DNA from: Daphnia pulex
Lineage: Eukaryota; Arthropoda; Branchiopoda; Diplostraca; Daphniidae
Reading direction: 5' to 3'
NCBI RefSeq assembly: GCF_021134715.1
Contig: NC_060024.1
Span: 9,734,001 to 9,798,000, forward strand
DNA length: 64,000 nucleotides
The translations under genes and the position numbers were made by a program. How positions within the stretch are numbered: position 1 is the first letter of the stretch; every line of letters begins with the position of its first letter. Positions 1-11,950 of this stretch are shown one piece after another. The notes under the pieces are model-generated. The model saw only the letters and a list, made by a program, of their open reading frames with translations. It did not search any database and was not told the DNA's origin.

Positions 1-2271
1 ACACCTTATTTTGTAGTCGAAAAATTGTATTTGTTTCACAAGGGGAAAAGGTTTTCGTGCAGACGGCACATTTGTTTGTTTTAAAAGACGAGATTATCGA
101 GTGCTTCCTGTTCTCTCTTTACCCCCCATTCCTCTTTACTCGCCTCTACTTTACGCCGGTGCTGACGATGATGAAGACGTGTGACCCAGATGGAAACGGG
201 GGTCACACAACCAACGTGAGTGTGTTGTTACGAGGAGGTGCCGGTGGGGTGGTAGGTCCCTCTTGGACATACAATTTTATTTCGACTTTGCAGATTGTTT
301 GGAGTGTTTAAAATTAAAAAAAAAAAAATCAATTTGATTGTTTGCCAGTAGACAAATTTGTGAGGTATAAAACAAGCCTGATGGGCAGTCGCTCTACAAA
401 TGAGTTATTTAATTATAACCCTGATTGAGATAACAGAAACGGCAAGAGAAAACTGGCAGTCAACCGTCTGGCTCAGGAATAATCGTACTCCGTTACGTTT
501 TAGAACCAACGCCACCAAATAGTCCAAAAAAAGAAGAATAGAGAGACATATGTCCTACCTTTAAGCCCGGGAAATCCACAGCCAGGCATCCACAAGTGCT
601 CCATCCTCAGTAAAGTTGACGCCAGGCAGGAAAGGAAAGGGGTCCTCGTGAATACCCCCACACTCACATGGGTGTACACGAGGACATAGTTTTTCCAGTT
701 ACACTAGGAGCTGTTTATCTAAACAAAAATAAAAACAATGGGTTACGAAAAAAAATATTGCAGAAACAACAAGTAATAAAAAGTTAGAAAGAAGGCAGTG
801 GGTAACCCCCTTATTGTTAATAAACAGGATTACTTAAGGTTTACGTGTAATACCCTGAAGGCCTGAATGCAGGTTTCAGGCACCATTTAATTATGTACGG
901 CAGGTCACAGGTTATAAAAAAAAGTAACAAAAATCATTACCCAATCGATGATGCTGGGATTGTTGGTGATGACAGGTCAGTATCAAAACCTGCACATGTT
1001 GTGTCTACGATGACTGGCTCAGGCCTGAAATCTGCACAAAGGTAAAGGTTACATAGAACAAACAAACTCTCCCATGCATACATGATAAATGCTAGTCACA
1101 TGCTAATAACAAAAAAGAGACCCTTAACTTCAATTAGGGGAGCGCATGTAAAGTAACCATTGATTTTCGGAGAATGGTATATCAAAGATTTCAAAAAAGG
1201 GGCATCAGCTTCTATAAGGAGAAATCTCTTTATTGTCTGTAGCTACGGGAGGGAAGAAATTAATAAAACAAAGAGCAGAGAAAAAAACCCGTTAATGTTT
1301 GCTCAGACGAATTCCTGTATCCTGTCTTCCCCCGCTATCCCTTAAAACTTTTTTGATTTGGCTTTATGACTTTGATATCGCAACTTTTTTTTATTTCTAT
1401 TTTCTCGACTTCTTCTTGGGCTCGGGTTGATGATGACGATGTAATGATGGGGCTCTATTTTAAATACAGGTTTCTGGCTGTGAGTTAAGGTGCGGCCAAT
1501 TGATTCACAAAGGAACAAGAGAAATCAAATAAAAAAATTCCCTTTTGGTCAGTTCCCCCTCTTGATCATATAATCACGAAAAATCTACTACTGAGGAATG
1601 CCGTAACAAATGACGATAACACGACTGTCTCTTATGTTAAAGCGGCGACAGACGAATGCTATTGTGTCACCTCAAATCAGTCGATTCATACGCTTTTGAG
1701 TAATGAGCAACTCGCATGCACACGGATTCCTTTTATCCAAAGCAACTAAGCCGGACACGGATCTTTCTAAATAATGATTCAATGTGCACTCACCTGACAA
1801 TATTATAATGATGATGTGTAGGCACGATTCGCCCAACAAGGCAAGGGGAAAAAAAAAAGTCGGCAAATGCTGCGCGTCCGTTGAGATGAGTTTGCAACTT
1901 CTTCTCCTCCGGGATGGAATCAAAATTGAGTTGCGCATTCTCTCGGAATTGTCAGCCCTCTCGAGGAACCTGAAATGAATATGTACATACAGCGATGGTT
2001 TAGTGGAAAATCCCGAAAGGTGAAAGAACATCGTGAGCAGCTAGCGTATTTACCCATGGGAGCTAATACTTGAGATGTCGGTCACGCGGCGTGGCAAGTT
2101 GAATGACACCTGAGGGGTTGATCTTTCTTAGAAGTCGAGAGTAGAATCCGTGAAGGGGCTGAAACAAAAAGGAGAGGATTTCGTCTGAGCACTTTTTTTT
2201 TGTGGATAAGAAGCTGCTGGAAACGTTAAAGGGGATCGCCGATATCCACGGCCTTTCTCTGTTGACACATC
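1..2271. other. No firm gene; weak exon-like segments
   Basis: I see no convincing gene here. Two segments look exon-like on the minus strand. Positions 941-1031 have a TGCAG acceptor side and a GTAATG donor side and stay open in one frame (peptide includes PVIVDTTCAGFDTD). Positions about 1791-1971 have a TTTCAG acceptor and a GTGAGT donor and are open in one frame, but the peptide is of low complexity. A possible follow-on exon lies at 668-703. They could be the 3' part of a gene that continues off the left edge, or UTR exons. None is recognised. Confidence 0.2.
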
Positions 2272-2613
2272 ATGGCCCCCACTCGACGGATGTCCAAGTG
2301 TTGGGATTTTGGATGGGCTCTTTTCAAGATGAACAAGACCCTTTTTCTTTCTCTTCCAAGGTTCTTATTATTGGTTTTATCAGTCATCGAATCCATCTTG
2401 GGAGCTTACAAGCAGGCGCGCTTACCTGATGACGATGCTTTCCACTTCATATCCCAACTGCTGCCATCTCCAAAGGAACATTCAATCGGCCAGAAATGTG
2501 TTCGTTCTTCGGATATCGAGTCACTCTCTGACGACTTGATGGCTACATCACATGACGCAAAGCATGACAGCAGAGAAAAAGAACATCCTAGGAGAAATAA
2601 AATATTGGTTTAA
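2272..2613 (+). CDS. Candidate small secreted peptide precursor
   Basis: This open frame of 113 codons can start at the ATG at 2272 or, more attractively, at the in-frame ATG at 2329. The second start gives a typical signal peptide: MNKT followed by a leucine-rich core ending near SILGAYKQ. The remaining 70 or so residues are hydrophilic, with one cysteine, an acidic stretch and a late dibasic RR (EHPRRNKILV). This resembles a neuropeptide or other short secreted precursor, but I recognise no family. A pyrimidine-rich CAAG just inside the frame could also be a splice acceptor, so the true start may lie in another exon. It could be a chance ORF, since the flanks show no other coding sign. Confidence 0.3.
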   Translation: MAPTRRMSKCWDFGWALFKMNKTLFLSLPRFLLLVLSVIESILGAYKQARLPDDDAFHFISQLLPSPKEHSIGQKCVRSSDIESLSDDLMATSHDAKHDSREKEHPRRNKILV

Positions 2614-4152
2614 AATTTTTCCGAAGCTTATTTATAATCACTCGCTATCGCTAGGCAAACCAAATTAAGTTTAGTTTGTTTAAACAGCTCGACGGCCAGA
2701 AAACAAAATGCATCTCCTACATTTCTTTCAAGTGGGAAAAAACATATGGAAAGAAACCAGCAGCTTTTTTATTTTCTTTTTTTTTTCAAAACTAAAAAAT
2801 GACTCGACGATAATTCGTTCCGATTCATAAATAAAAAAAAAGAGCTGAGCCGTAATAATAAATATATGGCTACGGATCTTTTTCAATTCTCCCGTGAATT
2901 TTTGGCCATCATCTTTTGGAGTAATACTCATTCTTCAGTGTCAAACAGTCTGCTGGCACACTGTGGACGTAAACACGAGTTTCCAACCATTCCCCACCAA
3001 CTTCACATATAGTCTCTCTCGCCTCTGCCTCTGACTAGAGATTACATGTACACTTACCTCATCTTATCTGTCTTTCATCTCTCTTCTTTCGTCACGTGTC
3101 CGACGGTTGTAATGAGCTGCATACGAAGAATAACGTCAAAGGCCTCGGGTTGGTTGCTTCCTCCTCCTATCCACTCTGATTGCTCTTCTCCTCCTCTGTG
3201 GTCAGACCATCCTTGTCTACATTTAGACGTCTGAGAAGAGACTGCAGAGCTCTTCATCACGCATTGAGGCTGCAGCAAAGGCCGATCACGCGACGGAGCT
3301 ATTGAGAAATCTAGTACAACCAACAAATGATGATATTACGATGAAGATAATTATGAAATGACGTTACAACTTCAGTTGAAGTCGAAATGGGTTTGCACGG
3401 CAGCTCAGAGAACCGACTAGTATAACATGATCATCAACACCGAAAAGACTTTTTCTTTTCCCCTTTTTTTGTGTGTGTGGGTCCTTCCTTCTCACCTGTC
3501 GGTTTAATGGAGCTGACGATGGTAGAACCTCCTTCTTTCTCCTGAGCCTCATCATTTTCAGCTCGGTGGTGCTGGCCTGGCTTTTTTGGGCATACCCAAA
3601 TTTTTCTTCGTGTTTCTAGGGGAGGAACAACGGAACACTGGATGATTTATCTGGTCGAAGTCTGCCTGCTATAGTCCAGCGCGCGCGTACGTATACTCGA
3701 TGGGTATGAATATTCATCAGCCAGCAGCCTTCTCAATTCCATCACATACAGCAGCAGAGACGTGGCTGACGCACGTCGCAATTTACGAGAGTCAAAGAAT
3801 ATGAAGCTATGGTTGGTGACTTGCGCTTCATCTCCGTCACTCCTTGTCTCCCCTTTTTCTTTCACCCTCCCTTTCAGAAAAGGACGAATGAGCTTTACAA
3901 TTCCTTTTTCACGCGTGTTCAACGTTGCCTGCTGCTAAGCGAACGCCATCCTCCTGCTGGTGAGATTTATCGCCGGTTATTTATAGTTTTGCCAACTTGT
4001 ATTTCAATTCTTTTTGAAAATCCCCGCTCGCGTTCACCAGCATTTCTATGCACTTCTAATAGAGAGTGGGGTTTAGACGATGTTTAACTTATAAAATGTA
4101 TATATATACGTAAGTAGATTTATTTACGCAGTTGTTAAGGAGGAGCAGATGA
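2614..4152. other. Intergenic, nothing recognised
   Basis: Mixed pyrimidine-rich and AT-rich sequence with short open frames on both strands and no family motif. No RNA gene or mobile element was recognised. Confidence 0.4.
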
Positions 4153-5598
4153 TTATCGTGAGGGCAGCAATAATAGATGGGCGAAGTAATGAAATATGCC
4201 CACAGCGTACATGGATCGCAAGTCAAATGCAGTCTTAATTAGAACCAACGCGATCAAGATGAAAAAGACAATGTTGACACATCGAATCGTCATGATGGCA
4301 ACAGCAGGTACGTAACAGAGTCTATGAAGGGAAGTTGGTGAACTAATCAACTGTCCCTCAAGGTCACCCTCACAGGTCAGATAGATGAAATCCCCAATAA
4401 TGTGCAACTGTTTCATCGCAATAGTCTGCTTCAAAGACTAGGCAATTAGAAAAATGAATTATCAGTATGAGTTAAGTAATAACATTACCTGAAACATCTT
4501 CACAGAATTACAGTCACACATCCAAGGATTGCTTCTCAGCATAATGAGAGGCTGGTAGGAGAAGGTGTCAGTCTCGCCCAACAAATTTTCAGGTAACTGC
4601 AAATAATTGAGAAAATCTCGAATCCAAATTTGTTCACAAGAAAATTAGTTCCGACAAAATTTTACTTGAGTAAGTTTGTTGTGGGACAAGTTCAAGAGTC
4701 TGAAATGGTTCTTCTGACTGGTATCATTCGGCACTTGAATATCTTGGATGTGATTGTGAGCAAGATTTAGTACTGGCACATTTCGATAGAATGGTAGACT
4801 GAACAAAGGAGTGGCATCTTCAATCTAACAAACAATAAAGTTCATATTATTTTTCATTTCACATGCGGCCCCACATGAACCAAGATGATTTTTAATATGG
4901 CAGGGAAGTTAACTCACCTGATTATGGCTCAGATCGAGCTCGATAACCCATGATTTAGGCAAAGAATCTGGGATAACTTTTAGATTAGATCGACTGCAAT
5001 TAAAGAGTAAATTGGGAACAGAATATTGGGAATTCATGGACTTGACGACACACCGGCAAGGACTTGGACATTCTTCTTTAACACGTGAGATCGTTTTTAG
5101 CGCCAAAAAAAGCTCGGTTTTGGCCATGCCATCTGGCGAAGAACATTGCAGTTTGTCTTTTGAAGTTTCCGATTCCCACCTTTGAAGAGATAAAATGTTC
5201 TCCCTGCACGAGAACTGGTTATCCACTAAAAATACTCTTTCCACATTAGGAAAGGAATCAATAAACAATGCCGAAACCCTGTTGATAGTCGATTGCTGAA
5301 TTCTAAGTTCGCGCACAGACTCGAAAGACGCGTTGAAAGATGTCCCAAGATGGTCACTGAAGCTATTTAGATCCGTGATATGAATCAAAGTCAATTCTCG
5401 AACCGCTCGTGAAGAATTCTCCCAGATGTCTCCAAGCGAAGTTATATTCGTACATTCCCACTTCTGATTAGAAATGCAATTGCAGGCTACTGGGCAAGCT
5501 TCACTACAGGACAAAATAGCCCACACAAATAAAGAAACAAAGATAAAATAGCAGAAATCAAAGTTGTCGTGATAATGTTTCACCGTGCCTTTTGGCAT
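4153..5598 (-). CDS. Leucine-rich-repeat type I membrane protein
   Basis: Four exons (5598-4918, 4824-4666, 4596-4489, 4437-4153) join in frame to 410 codons. The ATG opens a signal peptide (hydrophobic FCYFIFVSLFVWAILSC). It is followed by a cysteine cluster CPVACNC and a second LRRNT-like cluster CPSPCRC near residue 180. LRR motifs follow (LDLSHNQ, LNLAHN, LNLSHNKLTQ), then an LRRCT-like segment with SNPWMCDC. A membrane span (IVFFILIALVLI) lies about 50 residues before the end, and the short tail after it is itself partly hydrophobic. The architecture suggests an extracellular adhesion or receptor-like protein. Insect relatives could include the halfway/singed-wings-2 type LRR proteins, but that assignment is a guess. 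Confidence 0.85.
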
Positions 5599-6243
5599 GA
5601 CTGAGATAACTTAATGGCAAATTACACTGAACGTAAGTGCGGGAAGATTATACTCTGACCTCACACCGGAGGAAACTAAAGTTTGAATGACTACACGTTG
5701 CTGTTGCAAGGCAAACCACGTTGTTGATAGTACGTGGTCTGGTACAAGACTAGTCACCTAAGGTCAATAAACGTCGATGGTGGCGCCACAATTCGTACGT
5801 GCTCATACCAGGGGTGTAAACTGTAAGCATGAAGAAATATAATTTCACAACAATCAAATTTACTCCTAAAAAATTTTTAATTAACAAAATTTGTCGCAAC
5901 CCAAATTTATTATATTTGCACCAAAAGAGTCTTACATTCTAAATGAAAATTAAACCAGTTTTTTTTAATTCCACTGGTGGAAAGAGAAACTAGTCAAACC
6001 GGATATTACAAGGATAGGTATTATGTTCAATATCAATCAGATTGCTAAGAGTCAAATTCTTCAATAAAACAAAACCGTTAAGAGGAGAAAGGGAAATGAA
6101 ATTAAAGAGCTTAGTATCGTCGTAGATATCTTCTTGGTATCGGGAATGTTCGTCTCATCTAGCTGCAGTTAGGTCTCTTTTGCCAACTATTTTTGTACTA
6201 GCAGATTACGAGAATGCAAATATCGATAAATGGAATCTTGTTC
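5599..6243. other. Intergenic, nothing recognised
   Basis: AT-rich spacer between the start of the LRR gene and the 3' end of guanine deaminase. It should hold the LRR promoter and the deaminase 3' UTR. I see no other gene. Confidence 0.5.
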
Positions 6244-8546
6244 TCAATTGATCTCTGTCGACTTCCTTTTGCCCCCCAGGCGTTTAACCCTCAACACGTT
6301 GCTTGCCTTCTCTTTAACTTCGACTCCATGAACATAAACACGAGAAATCGATCGGTCATCACCAAGATGAATCCATTTCGATAAACGGTTTTCAATGCTT
6401 TCGTTTAGCCACAGCTCTAGGTTACCATCGGTTTGAGCTAAGTTGATGACTAGCGCATCAAAATCCTTGCCGACTTCAAAGTTTCCAATTTTGTCGCCGA
6501 TTCCTAGAGCTAAATTGAACAAAAAGTTGTGAGGCACGATTAGATTGGAGATAATTAAGAAATATTATTTACCTTGAGCGCCCCCGAGAGTGGACATGAA
6601 GAAGACATCTTTATAATTCAAAGGTTTGTAGTCTTCTGACTTTGACAACGATAGAAGGTTTGAAACGGTGATGGCAAAACGCATGGCATCCAAAATTGAT
6701 GGACTGAAGCCACCGGAAACGTCTATGGTTCATCAGCATTTTATTAAAATTGTAAGTCGATAGTTTGGTAACATAATAAATGAATTTACCAGTTCCAAGT
6801 CCAACGTGTAACCCTTGCGTCATCAAGCGACGAACATCGCACATACCGCTGCGTATAGAACAATTTGAGTTGGGGCAGTGAGAGATGGAGGCTTGGTATT
6901 TATGAAGTACTTCTAGCTCTTTGTCAGACAAATAAATTCCATGAGCAAGAATAGTCTACAAAAAAAATCCAAAGGAATAATAAAAAAGTATTGCAGCCAA
7001 AATAAACAATGGAAACTTACTTTGGCAGTGAGTAAATTTGCTTGTGCGTAAATGTCCACATAATCTCGACAACCTTCATGAAGGCTGACAGCTACTTCAC
7101 ATTCTGCAGGATTTTCACTAACATGTGTCTGAAATTAAACAAAAAAACACATAATTTACGTAAAAGTTTATTAAACACCGTTTTCTTACTTGTATGTTTA
7201 CGTCGTACTTCGCAGCCAACTGGCTCAAATTCTTCATAAGGTCCATCGAGCACGTAATAGCGAACCGGGGAGTTATGACAGGCTGGACATTTGGATACTG
7301 GGTAAAAAATATGAAATAAGGTTACTAAAGTTAAGTAGGCTAGGCCTACTGTTGATTAATGGTGCAATTTACCTTTTTTGATTGCAGAGTAACAATGAAA
7401 TCTTCAATCTCTTTAATTGCACTACTTTTTTCTTCAATGTAATAATCTGGAGAGTTTTGATCCATACTGACTTTTCCAACAAATGCTCTTTGCCCTATCT
7501 GATGGGCAATATCTCCAAGTAAAAGGGCTGATTCTTTGTGAATGGTAGCAAAGTACATGGCAGTTGTTGTTCCATTGCTAAGAGTATTTGCCTTTAATAA
7601 ATAGATTATTGAAACACTATTTGAACAATGGTATTCATAAAATTTGCTTACTTACAACTACTCTGGTATAAACTTCATCTGCAAAATTCAGATCACTGAA
7701 GCGAGATTCAGTGGGGAAAGTATATTTGTTTAGCCATCCAAGGAGTGGAAGGTCTAGTCCAAAGCCGGCGTTGACATACTGAGGGGCATGAATATGAGTA
7801 TCAATCATCCCTGGCATCAGGAATTCACTAAAAATTAAGCAATAAGTTAATGAATTGACAAGTTGAAAAAGATAAGATTTTTATTACTTTTCTTTCAAGA
7901 CGATTACATTTTCGGCAGATATCTGGTGTTGTTGTTGAATCTTATCTACATCAGCATTTTCTTCGATGAAAACAATCTGAATTTTAAGATTTAAGACAAT
8001 CAATTTGTTTTTATTTTTTAAAAGTTTGACATCTGTGCGCGCGTACAATCAAGGCCATCTGTCAGTAAAGAATGCCACTTATCGGAAGCCATCTATGAAG
8101 CAACATTACGAACACAACATTAGGTACACACGTGTGAGCTTTGTCGGTTTTTTCCTCCCTCTTCACCCCAAGCTATTTCTAGTAGTCAGGAAAACGACTA
8201 GTGTAGTGCAGAATCTCTAACCCTGGCTGATAGGCCGCGAATTGTTTTTCTTCACAAGGTAAGTTTGTTTAGGAAACCAGTTTTGCAAATATTTGCCATA
8301 TTTTTATGGTCAGTATGTTTTGTAGCATAAAAACTCCACGCAGTTCACTTAGAACGTTTCCCACACAATATTTAGTACATGTATGCTACTTTAGATACGG
8401 TGAAAAGTTATTTCGATTATGTTGGTGTTGTTAAAATGTAGTCCAATGTTTACCTTTCCGTGATCAACGACCAACGCAGTGTTAGGAAGAAAACGCAGAT
8501 CGTCAATTGATTTGGAATGAATAACTAGACCGTAAAAGAGCTTCAT
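6244..8546 (-). CDS. GDA: Guanine deaminase
   Basis: Nine exons (8546-8454, 7976-7888, 7827-7656, 7591-7373, 7297-7190, 7128-7021, 6955-6790, 6722-6573, 6509-6244) join in frame to 456 residues, the usual length of animal guanine deaminase. The enzyme hydrolyses guanine to xanthine and ammonia in the cytosol, a step of purine breakdown. The zinc-site signature MIDTHIHAPQY is at residues 68-78 (His72, His74), and the family strings HVSENPAE, SHCPNSN and LGGAQALGIGDK are also present. The start is the first ATG of an exon encoding KLFYGLVIHS, as expected for this amidohydrolase family. No frame breaks. It is divergent from the transporter gene, 473 bp away. Confidence 0.95.
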
Positions 8547-9019
8547 CTTGTGATATATGAAAAGCGGATGTGCTAATTGAAGCTATCGAAATACGAGAAT
8601 CTTTCCAATCACGAGTTTCAGTCCACTTCACTTGTGAAAATGGTTTTTCGTCTGCGTCACTGAAAATTCCGAAAAAAAGAAAAAAGGACATTGATCCCAT
8701 TCCTCCCCCTCCTATCTTGCTGGAAGCCTCTTCTCTCTCGCCCGCATCTCTCTTGCTCAATCAACAAACAACATGCACTTTAGTTCTTTCGTCGATACTC
8801 GATAAGCGGTCATATTCAAATCGCATTTTCTAAAAATACATTCTGAAATCCCCCGATTTAGACACGTTTGGGAACTTTCGCAACTTGAAATCATCGTGTA
8901 TTCTCTGAAAGACAATCGCCATTTGTTCTTTTGAGTTCTTCTGAAAAGCGTTTCGAATTTCTCCGAATTCATTTAACAAGTTAAATACTTTTTTAGAAGC
9001 TGTATCATAGACAAGAAAG
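8547..9019. promoter_or_regulatory. Divergent promoter region, deaminase/transporter
   Basis: The 473 bp between two opposed ATGs must carry the 5' UTRs and probably both promoters. I see no clear TATA box on either side, and no further gene. Confidence 0.4.
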
Positions 9020-11340
9020 ATGAAGGACGATAAGCCTTTACCGCCTACCTGCCGGCCATTGTTACCTCAATCCGCAGTTAGTCCGGAGGGTGATGTCGCT
9101 CAGAAAGATGAAGGTGTCAAAATGCGTAAAGAACTTGGCCTGCTGGAGGGAACTGCAATCATTCTAGGAATTATCATGGGCTCTGGTAAATTAGAAATAC
9201 TAGTACAATTATATGTTTTGCTAACATTGTTTTTAATCACTTGTAATTGTAGGGATTTTCATTTCACCAAAGGGTGTTTTGAAAGATGCTGGTTCAGTGG
9301 GTTTTTCACTGATTGTCTGGGTTCTTTGCGGTTTGCTCTCTTTGATCGGCGCTATGTGTTATGCTGAGCTGGGCACTGCCATTCCACTTTCAGGTCAGTC
9401 CAATATTTTTCTCGGACTTCTGGGTCATCTTTTAAAATGAACGCTATTTTCTTCTATTTATACAAAGGTGGAGACTATGCTTACATCAATAGAGCATTTG
9501 GCCCGTTGCCCGCCTTCCTCTTTCTGTGGGATGCCAACTTGATATTTGTGTAACCAATGAAGAGAAATTTATTATTGACCGCAATTTTTAAATTATTTTT
9601 ATTTTTTGCAGACCTACAACGAATGCGATTATGGGATTGACATTTGCTAATTATGTAATTAAACCGTTTTTTCCTGATTGTGAAAATCCAGACGATGCCG
9701 TACGACTTTTGGCTGCTGCAGCCATATGTGCGTAAAAAAAACTATTTTTCATAAAACTTAAGCGAGTAGTATTATCAATTTTCCTTTTGGAAATTTTAAA
9801 GGTTTCTTGACGTTCCTCAATTCCTATGACGTACGTGTTACGACCAAATTGCAGGATGTATTTATGTTCTCAAAAATCGGTGCACTGGGCATAGTCATTG
9901 TAACAGGGTTGTATGCCTTATTCACGGGTGTAAATGACAATTTTTCACCTGAGAAAGTTTGGCAGAATACAGCAACCGATCCTGGTCAAATTGCCGTTTC
10001 ATTCTATTCCGGAATTTTTTCATACTGTGGATGGTATGTTAATTTGATTGAGTTAGATCGATTTTTCTAAATTTGTGATCTTAATTTTCTTTTTCCTAAA
10101 GGAACTATTTAAATTTCATGACGGAAGAGTTAAAAGATCCTTATCGGTATGTAGCTTTAATAATTTATTACCGCAACCATAAAATTTTGTGTGATAAACT
10201 TTATTTTTAGAAATCTTCCTCGCGCCATTTACATATCGCTACCCTTGGTGACGGGTATTTACGTGTTAGCCAACGTAGCTTATCTCGGAGTGCTGACTCC
10301 TACCGAGATGCTATCATCTGATGCCATCGCGGTGGTATGTCACAATAAAATACAGTATTTTTGGTCACGTTTGTAACGTCCTTACCACATCCTCTCTTAC
10401 AGACTCTTGGAGACAAAATGTTGGGAATGATGAACTGGTTGATGCCTGTCTGCGTTGCCATGTCCGCATTTGGCGGGCTGTCAGTTCATATCATGACGAG
10501 TTCCAGGTACCACTGGAAAAAAGCTTTACCAACATTACAAACGTTAACAAAGACTTTCGCTTTTCCCAGGTTGTGCTTCGTGGGGGCTCGACAAGGTCAT
10601 CTCCCAGACATGCTGGCTCTTATTAACATTCAGAAACTTACCCCTGCACCATCTCTAATTTTCCTTGTAACTATTACATCAGTATCAAATTAAATAATTG
10701 AAGTTTTAACTATTTGCCCATTCTTTTCGTTCAGGGTATTATTTCTTTAGTAATGCTCTGCACTAGTGACGTTTATACCCTCATTGATTATGCTGCATTC
10801 GTTGAATCCATGTTTCTGATGTGGTCTGTTGCGGGGTTGCTATGGCTACGTTACAAGGAACCTAATCTCCACAGACCCATTAAGGTTTGTAACTCTAGTT
10901 TTTTTTTTTTTTTTTTAACGATGTGATAGAAAATAATTATTTCGAGCTGACTCATTTTTCACTTCTTCGTAGGTATCTTTGTTCTTCCCTATCGCCTTCC
11001 TATTGATCTGTGGCTTCCTGGTATTTATGCCCATCTACGTTCGACCATACGAAGTGGGTGCCGGTCTTCTAATCACCGCTACAGGTTTTTATCAGTTGTT
11101 ATTCGTTTTATAAAATTTCAGACTAATCTAACCTTTCAACGCTACCACAGGAATCCCTGCCTATTTCATTGGCATTTATTGGGAAAACAAACCTAACTGG
11201 TTGAAATCTTTATCTAGTATGAAGCTTTTAGTAATTAATATTACATCGTTATTCCTTTGTTCTGATCAATTTTCAAACTTATTGCAGGATCCGCTACGTG
11301 TACAGTACAGAAGCTAACCATGGCTGTAAAGGAAGAGTAA
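9020..11340 (+). CDS. SLC7 LAT-type amino-acid transporter light chain
   Basis: Thirteen exons (9020-9185, 9253-9393, 9468-9549, 9612-9727, 9802-10033, 10102-10146, 10211-10334, 10403-10506, 10570-10666, 10735-10884, 10973-11084, 11151-11216, 11288-11340) join in frame to 495 residues. The protein has about twelve hydrophobic spans. The first contains the APC-superfamily motif [15 protein letters not shown]. Other LAT-group strings are [32 protein letters not shown] and [10 protein letters not shown]. Cys153, in KPFFPDC, sits where light chains form the disulfide to the 4F2hc/CD98 heavy chain, so a heteromeric plasma-membrane exchanger of neutral or cationic amino acids is likely. Substrate class cannot be settled by eye. 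The hydrophilic N-tail and short C-tail are cytosolic in this family. Confidence 0.93.
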
Positions 11341-11950
11341 AACCTTATGCAGAAATATTCTTTAAAAAAAAAAAAAACGAAAATTACGGCAGTATTCTAA
11401 GATATGTTGCACAAATGGTTGCATCTCTCCCGTAGCCAGTCAAAAAATTGAATCTCGTGTTACCCATGACTTGATTTAAAGATCTGAATTAATCTTTTAA
11501 AAAAAACAGACCATCGTGCAAAATTTATCTTGATCATTTTCAAAGTGCTTCAACTATAGATGCATCTGCTCAAAATGTCCTGTCCAAGAATTACTTTGCG
11601 CACAAATACGTATACTTTTACATGCGGTGAGTGTTTTATGGAATCTCTATCAAAACTATACCAAAAGTGCAAAAATCTCACATATGGCTTGTAATGCTCA
11701 AAGAAAAAACTGAAAATTCAAGACCTTGAATACATAGTTACAAACCAGAATTCAAATTTCTCAAACTTCCCGCTTATTAGTAACACTGATGCGGAGGTGC
11801 CTATTTGATGTTTACGTTCGATTGAATGTCACGTTGGCAAAATATCTTTGGCGTTTCTCGGGTAATCAACTGAAACCCTTTGTTTATTAGCTGGAAAATC
11901 AAAAAATTTAAGGATTTATTTCAAAATTAAATGATTTTTAAACGTTAGCA
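11341..11950. other. Intergenic, nothing recognised
   Basis: AT-rich spacer carrying the transporter 3' end (poly-A tract near 11362) and the 5' flank of beta-galactosidase A. I see no gene. Confidence 0.5.

Noticed and set aside
1672..2031. 119-codon open frame on the minus strand
   Set aside because: It starts across a probable splice acceptor and has no recognisable domain; at most an exon-like segment lies inside.
6541..8453. Guanine deaminase pieces as separate small genes
   Set aside because: All pieces join through consensus introns into one intact 456-residue frame.
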